Origin: UBA6115 sp964534515
Lineage (GTDB): Bacteria > Bacillota > Clostridia > Christensenellales > Aristaeellaceae
NCBI GenBank assembly: GCA_964534515.1
Contig: CAZHPW010000050.1
Coordinates: 1-16,857 of the forward strand
Direction of reading: 5' to 3'
Length of the DNA: 16,857 nt
In this document: in pieces, positions 6,801-13,921 of the stretch
How the letters are laid out: every line of letters starts with the position of its first letter
Numbering within the stretch: the first letter of the stretch is position 1
Program-made: the position numbers and the translations under genes
Notes under the pieces: model-generated
What the model was told of the DNA's origin: nothing
The model's input: only the letters and a program-made list of their open reading frames with translations
The model's database searches: none

Positions 6801-9016
6801 GCGACCGGGATGGGAAGAACAGGGAAGACACCAACAGGCAGTATCGGGAAAACAAACCCGGAGGATATTCTTCGGGCTCCGGCTCATCCCGTCCTTTTGC
6901 CCGCCCATTCAACAAAGACAGGAGCTTTTCCGGCAGACCTGGCGATAAGCCGTTTGCAAAGCGCCCATTTGAAAATAAAACCGGCCAATCCGATGAGCGC
7001 CGCTATGGCCGTCCGGCTCCCCAAGGTGACAGAAGGCCCGCACCGGATNNNNNNNNNNNNNNNNNNNNNNNNNNNNNNNNNNNNNNNNNNNNNNNNNNNN
7101 NNNNNNNNNNNNNNNNNNNNNNNNNNNNNNNNNNNNNNNNNNNNNNNNCGGCGCCTCAAGGTGACAGAAGGCCCGCCCCTGATGGCGAGCGCCGCTATGG
7201 CCGTCCGGCTCCCCAAGGTGACAGAAGGTCCGCGCCTGATGGTGAGCGCCGCTATGGCCGTCCGGCTCCCCAAGGCGACAGAAGGCCCGCACTGGATGGT
7301 GAGCGCCGCTATGGCCGTCCGGCTCCCCAAGGTGACAGAAGGCCCGCACCGGATGGTGAGCACCGCTACGGCCGTCCGGCGCCTCAAGGTGACAGAAGGC
7401 CCGCCCCTGATGGCGAGCGCCGCTATGGCCGCCCGGCTCCTCAAGGTGACAGAAGGCAAGCCCCCGAAGGCGAGCGACGCTACGGCCGTCCGGTGCCTCA
7501 AGGTGACAGAAAACCCGCACCTGATGGCGAGCGCAGATATGGACGCCCTGCGCCGGATTCCGCCAGGTCTTTTTCTCAGAATAGTGAAAATAGATTCGCG
7601 CGGCTCGCGCCGTCATCCTTTGGCCATCCATCCGCGCCTTCGTTTGCGCCCAGACCACAGCCTGCCCCCAAACCTGAGCCCATCCTCAGCCAGGACGCGC
7701 GTCAGGCGGCGCTTTTGGTGCTCAACCGCGTCTTGAACGATGGCGCTTATGCTTCCCTGTCCCTGGACGAGGTGTTTTCTAACATGCGCTTGAGCCAGCA
7801 GGACAAGCGCCTGGCCGCTGTCATCGTATACAAGACAATTGAAGACCTCATGAAACTGGACTATGCCCTTGGGCAGTTCCTGCAGGACGCGGAAGCCCTG
7901 AACGGCAAAATCCGCAACATCCTGCGCCTGAGCGCCTGTCAAATCCTGTTGATGGATAAGATTCCCGATTTCGCTGCCGTCAATGAAGCGGTTGAGTTAA
8001 CCCGCGCCAGCGGTCTTGAGGACATGACCGGTCTGGTCAACGGTGTCCTGCGCTCCCTGATTCGGGCCAAGGAGGAATTGCCCTGGCCCAAGCCTGAGGA
8101 TGACAATTATTTAAGCATCATGCACTCCACGCCCCAGTGGCTGGCAGAGTCCATCCTGGCAGGTTTTAACGAGGAGACCGCAAAGCAAATCCTGGCCTAC
8201 CGCAACCCGGACCATGGCACCACCATCCGGCGCAACCAGGTGTTGGTAACCCAGGATGAGTTTGAGGGCATCCTGGACAAGAAAACCTGGGAAAAGAAGG
8301 AAGGCCATCTGGATGGCGTCTACCACATCAAAGGCGCTTCTGATATCGGCAAGGATGTGGACTTCCTGGCCGGCCGCTTTTCCATCCAGGGAGAGGGCAG
8401 CATGCTCACCGTACTGGCTTTGTCACCCAAGGTTGGTGCGACGGTGCTGGATTGCTGCGCGGCGCCCGGGGGAAAGACCTGCTACATGGCAGAACTCATG
8501 CAAAATACCGGCAGGGTGCACGCCTGGGACCTTCATGAGCACCGTGTTGATTTGATTTACGCGCAGGCAGAGCGCCTGAGGCTGTACAACATCCGTCCGG
8601 CAGTCCGTGACGCGGCCATTTACCAGGAGCGCTTTGACATGACCATGGACGCGGTTCTCTTGGACGCGCCTTGCTCGGGTACCGGGGTCATGGATAACAA
8701 GCCGGATATCAAATACCGCCTGACCCCGGAAGGCCTTCAGGAATTGGTTACGCTGCAGTCTCAACTGCTGGAGACCAATGCCAAATATGTCAAGCCTGGC
8801 GGCACGTTGGTTTACTCAACCTGTAGCATCCTGCCGCAGGAGAATGAGGAGCAAATCAAGCTTTTTCTGTCAGCGAACCCGGATTTTGTTCTGGATGAGC
8901 TGCCGCTTGATTTTCCTGAGGAATTTAAGGCCCATTACGGCGAGTACGGCGTTCAGCTGCTACCGCACCGGGACGGGGTTGAGGGCTTCTTCATCGCCAG
9001 GATGAGAAGAAAATGA
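6797..9016 (+). CDS. rsmB: 16S rRNA m5C967 methyltransferase RsmB with long repeat-rich N-terminal extension (contains assembly gap)
   Basis: The SAM-dependent enzyme methylates cytosine 967 of 16S rRNA. The enzyme part is complete: a NusB-like RNA-binding domain (about 300-430) and a Rossmann methyltransferase with DCCAAPGGKT at 552-561, DAPCSGTG with Cys626, and the nucleophile Cys676 in STCS. What is odd is residues 1-299, absent from ordinary ~440-residue RsmB proteins. They comprise a Gly/Ser/RPF-rich lead (1-65), a 19-residue tandem repeat (66-254) interrupted by 100 N, and a Pro/Ala/Ser linker. The start is well supported: GAGG at 6786-6789 sits 7 nt upstream and the ATGA junction with fmt is typical of this operon. 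No in-frame Met lies between the repeats and the NusB domain. The true length is unknown because of the gap. The stop overlaps rlmN by 4 nt. Confidence 0.93.
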   Translation: MSDRDGKNREDTNRQYRENKPGGYSSGSGSSRPFARPFNKDRSFSGRPGDKPFAKRPFENKTGQSDERRYGRPAPQGDRRPAPDXXXXXXXXXXXXXXXXXXXXXXXXXXXXXXXXXXAPQGDRRPAPDGERRYGRPAPQGDRRSAPDGERRYGRPAPQGDRRPALDGERRYGRPAPQGDRRPAPDGEHRYGRPAPQGDRRPAPDGERRYGRPAPQGDRRQAPEGERRYGRPVPQGDRKPAPDGERRYGRPAPDSARSFSQNSENRFARLAPSSFGHPSAPSFAPRPQPAPKPEPILSQDARQAALLVLNRVLNDGAYASLSLDEVFSNMRLSQQDKRLAAVIVYKTIEDLMKLDYALGQFLQDAEALNGKIRNILRLSACQILLMDKIPDFAAVNEAVELTRASGLEDMTGLVNGVLRSLIRAKEELPWPKPEDDNYLSIMHSTPQWLAESILAGFNEETAKQILAYRNPDHGTTIRRNQVLVTQDEFEGILDKKTWEKKEGHLDGVYHIKGASDIGKDVDFLAGRFSIQGEGSMLTVLALSPKVGATVLDCCAAPGGKTCYMAELMQNTGRVHAWDLHEHRVDLIYAQAERLRLYNIRPAVRDAAIYQERFDMTMDAVLLDAPCSGTGVMDNKPDIKYRLTPEGLQELVTLQSQLLETNAKYVKPGGTLVYSTCSILPQENEEQIKLFLSANPDFVLDELPLDFPEEFKAHYGEYGVQLLPHRDGVEGFFIARMRRK
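6992..7558 (+). repeat. 57-bp in-frame tandem repeat within rsmB (19-residue unit), broken by a gap
   Basis: The unit encodes GERRYGRPAPQGDRRPAPD with minor variants. One full copy lies before the gap (6992-7048, first residue D instead of G). After the gap there is a partial copy (7149-7183), six full copies (7184-7525) and a final truncated copy (7526-7558). Each full unit carries five Arg and three acidic residues, net charge about +2, plus one Tyr and four Pro. The period is a multiple of 3, so gain or loss of units keeps the frame. Two nucleotide subtypes (ggctccccaa and ggcgcctcaa) are interspersed, and one 55-bp stretch occurs twice without change (7149-7203 and 7377-7431, four periods apart). 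This suggests slippage or recombination between copies. Confidence 0.95.
7049..7148. other. Assembly gap of exactly 100 N inside the rsmB repeat
   Basis: One hundred unknown bases lie in the tandem array, a value commonly used as a placeholder for gaps of unknown size. The flanking sequence stays in the same reading frame, but the spacing does not fit the 57-bp period: a whole number of units would need 22, 79 or 136 missing bases. The true copy number is therefore unknown, and the array was probably too repetitive to assemble. Confidence 0.97.
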
Positions 9017-10080
9017 TGTCAGATAAAGTGCAATTAACCGGAATGAACCTGGAACAGCTTACCCGCTGGGTCAAAGAGCAGGGTGAGCCAGGTTTCCGCG
9101 CCAAACAATTGATGGATTGGCTGGTCAAGGGCAATGATTTTTCTGAGATGAGAAACCTGCCGGCCGCCCTGATTCAAAAATTGCAGGATATTGCCATGGC
9201 TCAGCCGGCAAGCGTGCTGGAGCGCCACGTTTCCAAAATTGACAATACCGAAAAACTCTTGTTTGAACTGCATGACAGCCATACCGTTGAAGGTGTTATC
9301 ATGCGCTACAAGCATGGCATTACCCTGTGCCTGTCAACTCAGGTTGGCTGCGCCATGGGCTGCGCCTTTTGCGCCAGCACCCTCCAGGGCAGGCTGCGCA
9401 ATCTGACCGCTGCTGAGATGACGGGAATGGCTTACCTGGCCAATCGCCTCGTGCAACCGGAAGGCTTGTCCAACATCGTTTTAATGGGAAGCGGGGAACC
9501 GCTGGACAATTATGACGAGGTGGTGGGTTTCCTGCGCCTGATTACTTCAAAGGAAACCCTCAACATCGGCGCTCGGCACATCTCCCTTTCCACCTGCGGT
9601 CTTCCAGACAAGATGCGTGCCCTGGCTGATGAGGGGATGCAAATCACCCTGTCAGTTTCCCTGCACGCGCCCAATGACGAGGTACGCAAGCAAATAATGC
9701 CTATCGCCAGGGTGCACAGCATCACATCCGTTCTTGACGCGGCACGCTATTACATTGAGAAAACCGGCCGCAGGGTGGTCTTTGAGTATGCCATGATTCG
9801 GGGCATCAATGACAGCCTGGAGAATGCCAGGGAACTGGCTTCCCGGCTGCGCGGCATGCAATCCCATGTCAATCTGATTCCATTAAATGAGGTCAAGGAG
9901 CGCAACCTGCACGCGACCCCCAGAGCCCAGGTGGAGAAATTTTTGGAGGAGTTAACCCGCCTGAATATTTCCGCGACCGTCAGGCGGCAATTGGGGGATG
10001 ATATTTTCGGCGCCTGCGGCCAATTGCGCGCGCAGAGACTAAAAACGCCATTAATGGACAACACCGGAGAAGATGCATGA
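9013..10080 (+). CDS. rlmN: Dual-specificity 23S rRNA (A2503)/tRNA (A37) C2-methyltransferase, radical SAM
   Basis: A radical-SAM enzyme that places a methyl group on C2 of A2503 in 23S rRNA and A37 in some tRNAs, tuning the peptidyl-transferase centre and decoding accuracy. The [4Fe-4S] cluster motif CxxxCxxC is Cys113, Cys117 and Cys120. The SAM-binding segment reads MGSGEPLDN (158-166), with Ser where E. coli has Met in GMGEP. The catalytic C-terminal cysteine is Cys335 in GACGQL; its partner is probably Cys117. The 355-residue length is typical. Two ATG codons in tandem (9013 and 9016) can serve as start; the first forms an ATGA overlap with rsmB, and only weak Shine-Dalgarno character (AGGATGAGAAG) precedes it. 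Its position after rsmB places two rRNA methyltransferases side by side. Confidence 0.96.
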   Translation: MMSDKVQLTGMNLEQLTRWVKEQGEPGFRAKQLMDWLVKGNDFSEMRNLPAALIQKLQDIAMAQPASVLERHVSKIDNTEKLLFELHDSHTVEGVIMRYKHGITLCLSTQVGCAMGCAFCASTLQGRLRNLTAAEMTGMAYLANRLVQPEGLSNIVLMGSGEPLDNYDEVVGFLRLITSKETLNIGARHISLSTCGLPDKMRALADEGMQITLSVSLHAPNDEVRKQIMPIARVHSITSVLDAARYYIEKTGRRVVFEYAMIRGINDSLENARELASRLRGMQSHVNLIPLNEVKERNLHATPRAQVEKFLEELTRLNISATVRRQLGDDIFGACGQLRAQRLKTPLMDNTGEDA

Positions 10081-10781
10081 TTTTTATCACGCGCACCCAC
10101 AAAGGAAAAGTCCACCTCAACAACCAGGATTCCTTGCTGGCTGAAAACGCTGTTTCCAGCCTGTTCGCTGTGGCGGACGGCATGGGCGGCCATTTGGGCG
10201 GCAACGTCGCCAGTGCCATGGCAATTGAGGCCTTGCGGTCCATAGACTTGGGCCAGGAACCCCGTGAGGACATCCTGCTTGATGCGGTGAATAACGCCAA
10301 TCAACTCATTTGGGAACGCCAGCTGCGTGATTTGAGCCTCTCCGGGATGGGAACCACCTTGACCGCCATCTGGGAGGGGTTTGACAGCCTGTTGGTGGCG
10401 CATGTGGGGGACAGCCGCGCGTATCGTTATTATGACGGCAAATTGGAGCAGGTCACAGCCGACCATTCACTCGTCGGGGAGTTGTTCAGGTCCGGTGCCA
10501 TCACAGCAGAAATGGCGCGTAATTATCCTTATCGCAACATCATTACAAGGGCGGTGGGCACGGACGTCAGCCTGCAGACCGACCTGTTTCGCCTGCCCAA
10601 ACAAAACGGCAGCCGGTGGCTACTGTGCTCTGACGGCTTAACCGAATACGCTTATTCGGAGCAGATTATCTTTGCCATGGGACTTCCGCTTGAAGAGGCG
10701 GGGGATTATCTTCTTCAAATCGCCTTGGACGGCGGCGGGAAGGACAACATCACCCTCATCCTGATGGAGGTCCCGCAATGA
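10077..10781 (+). CDS. stp: PP2C-family Ser/Thr protein phosphatase (Stp/PrpC)
   Basis: A metal-dependent phosphatase that removes phosphate from Ser/Thr of the kinase encoded next to it and its targets. The PP2C metal-binding residues are visible: Asp18 (NNQDS), Asp34 (ADGMGG), Asp186 (CSDG) and Asp223 (GKDN). Supporting motifs are GMGTTLT at 90-96 and HVGDSRAYR at 109-117. The 234 residues form a bare catalytic domain without membrane segment or sensor, as usual for Stp/PrpC. The start overlaps the rlmN stop (ATGA), and the end overlaps the kinase start in the same way, so phosphatase and kinase should be made at linked levels. This is the standard order in Bacillota. Confidence 0.96.
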   Translation: MIFITRTHKGKVHLNNQDSLLAENAVSSLFAVADGMGGHLGGNVASAMAIEALRSIDLGQEPREDILLDAVNNANQLIWERQLRDLSLSGMGTTLTAIWEGFDSLLVAHVGDSRAYRYYDGKLEQVTADHSLVGELFRSGAITAEMARNYPYRNIITRAVGTDVSLQTDLFRLPKQNGSRWLLCSDGLTEYAYSEQIIFAMGLPLEEAGDYLLQIALDGGGKDNITLILMEVPQ

Positions 10782-12415
10782 TTGGCACCATCCTGATGGA
10801 GCGCTATCGCCTGGATGAACGCATCGGCGAGGGCGGCATGGCTTCTGTTTACCGGGCGATGGACCTTCGCACCGGCCACCGCGTCGCGGTCAAGTTTCTG
10901 CGTCAGGAACTGCAGGACAACCCGGAGTTTCTGGATCGTTTCCGCCGTGAGGCCACAGCCGCCAGCCGGATGTCGCATCACAACATTGTAAACCTCCTGG
11001 ACATTGGGGATGACCCCAAGTCCCCTTATCTGGTCTTTGAGTTTGTTGACGGGAAAACCCTAAAGGAAATTATTACTGAGCATGGCCATTTGCCCCAGGG
11101 AACCGCGGTGCAGATTGCCATCCGCATCCTGTCCGCCCTCAGGCACGCACATGAGGCCGGCGTCGTGCACCGGGATATCAAGCCCCAGAATATTCTGGTG
11201 GACAGGCAGGGGTACATCAAGGTTTCAGACTTTGGTATTGCCCGTATGGTCGGCGCCAACACCTCAGACATTGAGAAAAAGCAGGGCATCATGGGCTCGG
11301 TGCACTATTTTTCACCGGAGCAGGCCAAGGGCGGGACGGCGACTTTTGCCTCTGACTTGTACTCGGTCGGCTGTGTGCTCTATGAGATGCTCACCGGCAA
11401 AGTGCCCTTTGAGGGGGAGACCCAGGTATCCATCGCCATGCAGCATGTGCAGGCAGAGGCGCAGCCCATCCGGGAGTTAGCCAAGGATGTATCGCCCTCC
11501 GTTGAAGCGGTCGTCCAAAAAGCGATGGCCAAGGAACCGGCGGATCGCTATTCCTCAGCGCTTTTGATGGCACAGGCGCTGCACACCGCTTTGTCTCCCA
11601 CCGTTAGCCTGGAAGAACCGGTGTTTGTCAACAACCGCAAGCAAAAGTTCCGTCAGAAGGTCAAGCCCAAGGTGCTTGGCAAGGTCAACATTCTTTTGAT
11701 TTTGTTGAGCCTGGTTCTTTTAACCGGCATCTTTACAGGCTCCTTTTTCATCTACAAGGACATCGTAAACACCACCAAAGCGCCGCTTTTAACCGGGTAT
11801 CAGGTGGATTTGGCCATCCTGGAAGCCAACAAGGAAGGCATCAAAACAAAGATTATCCGCAACCCCAGTGATGAGCCGGTTGACACGGTCATCGACCAAA
11901 GCGTGGACTTCGGCGCGCCGATCAAGCGCGGGGATGTGCTTCTTTTAATCGTTTCTTCTGGTCCGGTGAGCAAGCCCGTTCCCAAATTAACCAATTTGAG
12001 CGTTCAAAACGCCACCCGCCAATTGGAGCGTATCTCCCTTGAGGTGCTGGTGGTCAACACCATCATGGACCCCATGCCCAAAGATACGGTCTTATCCCAG
12101 GAGCCCGCTGAGGGAACCTTTGTGGACGCGGGCAGCATTGTTCAGCTGGTTGTTTCAGCGGGTCAGGTCTCAGTGCCCGATTTAAGCGGTTTGATTTGGA
12201 CAGAGGCCTCTGATGTTCTCAAAAAAGCCAAGCTGCAAACAGGCAAGGTGGAGTATATTGAGGTCGCGGACACCGCCCAGCAGGGGCGTGTCGCCTCCCA
12301 GCTGCCCTTGAGCGGTGAATTGTCACCGGAAGGGGCCTTGGTTGACCTTGTGGTCTACATCGCGTCTGAGAGCCCTAGCCCCAGCGCTGAGACAAGCCCG
12401 GAGACCACGCCATGA
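10778..12415 (+). CDS. prkC: PASTA-domain eukaryotic-like Ser/Thr kinase (PrkC/StkP type)
   Basis: A membrane kinase that senses cell-wall material (muropeptides, lipid II in relatives) and phosphorylates proteins of growth, division and translation. The kinase domain is at 10-270, with Gly loop GEGGMASVY (17-25), Lys39, HRDIKPQN (131-138), DFG (151-153) and GSVHYFSPEQ (173-182). After a basic juxtamembrane segment comes one transmembrane helix (about 304-326). Three extracellular PASTA-like units follow (about 335-396, 398-462, 464-530); the first is poorly conserved. The tail is rich in Ser/Pro/Glu. The activation loop has few phosphorylatable residues (Thr162, Ser163), fewer than the Thr-rich loop I recall for B. 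subtilis PrkC. At 545 residues it is shorter than B. subtilis PrkC (about 650). It overlaps stp and rsgA by 4 nt each. Confidence 0.96.
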   Translation: MIGTILMERYRLDERIGEGGMASVYRAMDLRTGHRVAVKFLRQELQDNPEFLDRFRREATAASRMSHHNIVNLLDIGDDPKSPYLVFEFVDGKTLKEIITEHGHLPQGTAVQIAIRILSALRHAHEAGVVHRDIKPQNILVDRQGYIKVSDFGIARMVGANTSDIEKKQGIMGSVHYFSPEQAKGGTATFASDLYSVGCVLYEMLTGKVPFEGETQVSIAMQHVQAEAQPIRELAKDVSPSVEAVVQKAMAKEPADRYSSALLMAQALHTALSPTVSLEEPVFVNNRKQKFRQKVKPKVLGKVNILLILLSLVLLTGIFTGSFFIYKDIVNTTKAPLLTGYQVDLAILEANKEGIKTKIIRNPSDEPVDTVIDQSVDFGAPIKRGDVLLLIVSSGPVSKPVPKLTNLSVQNATRQLERISLEVLVVNTIMDPMPKDTVLSQEPAEGTFVDAGSIVQLVVSAGQVSVPDLSGLIWTEASDVLKKAKLQTGKVEYIEVADTAQQGRVASQLPLSGELSPEGALVDLVVYIASESPSPSAETSPETTP

Positions 12416-13290
12416 TGACAGGAAGAATCGTCCAGGGCCGCGGCGGGCTGTATACCGTTCGTGACAACGAAGGGCAGGAGTATGTACTCCGGGCCAAAAA
12501 CCGTTTCAGGAGAGAGGGGATTACACCTCTGGTCGGTGACATGGTTCATTTCTCTCCAGGCAAACTGGAAGAGCACGGCTGGCTGGAAGAAATTCTGCCG
12601 AGGACCAGCCTCAGCATCCGCCCGCCGGTTGCCAATATCACCCAGCTGATTATTTCTATGGCACCCGAACCTCAGGCTGATTTGCTGCTGCTGGATAAGT
12701 TGCTCATTTTTGCCTTCCGTCAGGACATCACGCCTATCATTCTGGTTAATAAGTCCGACCTTGATGACGAGCTTGCCGAGTCCATCAAGAAAGCCTATGA
12801 ACCGGTGAGCATCAAGGTCATTTCCGCCAGTGCCTATGAGAACCGCGGGCTTGAGGAACTGCTGGCCTTGATGCGTGGTCACATCAACTGTTTTGCCGGC
12901 CAATCCGGTGTAGGTAAAAGCACCCTGATATCCGGCCTCACCGGCGTAGAACTGGAGACCGGTGAAATCAGCCAGAAAATCAGGCGGGGGAAGCAGACAA
13001 CCAGGCATATTTCCCTGCTTGAGCACGATGGCATCCTGGTGCTGGATACCCCGGGCTTCAGTCTGTTTGAACTGCCCGATGAGGTGGAGCCGGAACACTT
13101 TCGCGATTTATACCCAGAATTCGCGGACCATCAGCCCAATTGTAGGTTTGAAGTCTGTCTTCACAACAAGGAACCGGATTGCGCGGTAACAAAGGCCATG
13201 GAAGACGGCTTGATAGACGCAGGCCGCCTGGACAGGTACAGGCAGCTGCTCACCACGCAAATCCAAAAAAGGAGTAACCGTTATGCTTGA
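12412..13290 (+). CDS. rsgA: Small ribosomal subunit biogenesis GTPase RsgA
   Basis: A circularly permuted GTPase that checks late maturation of the 30S subunit and is released on GTP hydrolysis. The domain order is as expected: an N-terminal OB fold (1-70), then G4 NKSD (113-116), G1 GQSGVGKST (163-171), G3 DTPG (212-215) and a C-terminal zinc finger with Cys244, Cys249, His251 and Cys257. The 292 residues are normal. Tandem ATG codons at 12412 and 12415 both fit; the first makes an ATGA overlap with prkC. In B. subtilis the adjacent PrkC can phosphorylate RsgA (CpgA), so the coupling may be functional; that link is family knowledge and is not shown here. It overlaps rpe by 8 nt. Confidence 0.96.
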   Translation: MMTGRIVQGRGGLYTVRDNEGQEYVLRAKNRFRREGITPLVGDMVHFSPGKLEEHGWLEEILPRTSLSIRPPVANITQLIISMAPEPQADLLLLDKLLIFAFRQDITPIILVNKSDLDDELAESIKKAYEPVSIKVISASAYENRGLEELLALMRGHINCFAGQSGVGKSTLISGLTGVELETGEISQKIRRGKQTTRHISLLEHDGILVLDTPGFSLFELPDEVEPEHFRDLYPEFADHQPNCRFEVCLHNKEPDCAVTKAMEDGLIDAGRLDRYRQLLTTQIQKRSNRYA

Positions 13291-13921
13291 AATCGCGCCT
13301 TCTGTTCTTGCCGCCCACCCGCTTTATGTTGCCAGGGATGTGGGGCGAATGATTGACGCCGGGGTCAAGGTGCTTCACCTGGACATTATGGACGGGCATT
13401 TTGTGCCCAATATTTCCTTTGGGCCGGACATGGTCGCCGCGCTTAACAAGGAGTTTCCCAGTGTTGAAAAGGATGTCCATCTGATGCTCTCAGAACCTCA
13501 GAACTACATTGATGCCTTTATCAAGGCGGGCGCGGACAGCATCACCATCCACAGCGAGATTGAATATGACCTTCTGCCCATTTTGATGAGCATCAAACAA
13601 GCCGGACTCAAGGCCGGCATATCCATCAAGCCTAAAACCCAGATTGACAGCATCAGTTCCCTTTTGGACATCATTGACCTGGTGCTGGTGATGTCTGTTG
13701 AGCCAGGCTTCGGCGGTCAGAAACTGATGGAGGACACCCTGCCAAAAATCCGCCAGCTGCGTGAGCGCGGCTATCAGGGCATCGTCAGTGTTGACGGCGG
13801 TGTCAACCGAGATAACGCACCAAAGGTTGTTTCTTACGGCGCCAGCAGGCTGGTGATGGGCACCGCGGCGTTTACCGCTGATGACCCCAAAGCCCTGATT
13901 GATGAACTGAGCAAAGGATGA
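13283..13921 (+). CDS. rpe: Ribulose-phosphate 3-epimerase
   Basis: Interconverts ribulose-5-phosphate and xylulose-5-phosphate in the pentose phosphate pathway. The TIM-barrel active site is complete: Ser7 in APSVLA, metal ligands His32 and Asp34 in HLDIMDGHFVPN, His66 in DVHLML, and Asp171 in VDGG. The phosphate-binding MSVEPGFGGQ is at 137-146. The 212 residues match the family. AAAGGAG near 13267-13273 lies about 9 nt before the ATG, inside the end of rsgA (8-nt overlap). The gene after rpe is often a thiamine pyrophosphokinase in this cluster; here rsmA follows directly with a 4-nt overlap. Confidence 0.96.
   Translation: MLEIAPSVLAAHPLYVARDVGRMIDAGVKVLHLDIMDGHFVPNISFGPDMVAALNKEFPSVEKDVHLMLSEPQNYIDAFIKAGADSITIHSEIEYDLLPILMSIKQAGLKAGISIKPKTQIDSISSLLDIIDLVLVMSVEPGFGGQKLMEDTLPKIRQLRERGYQGIVSVDGGVNRDNAPKVVSYGASRLVMGTAAFTADDPKALIDELSKG

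Noticed and set aside
6992..7558. CRISPR-like array of 57-bp repeats
   Set aside because: Units are contiguous with no unique spacers, lie in frame inside rsmB and code for a regular peptide repeat. No cas genes are present.
6884..7658. Antisense and +1-frame long open frames over the repeat array
   Set aside because: They exist because a stop-free unit with a period divisible by 3 keeps all open frames open. They lack sensible starts or ribosome binding sites and span the N gap.
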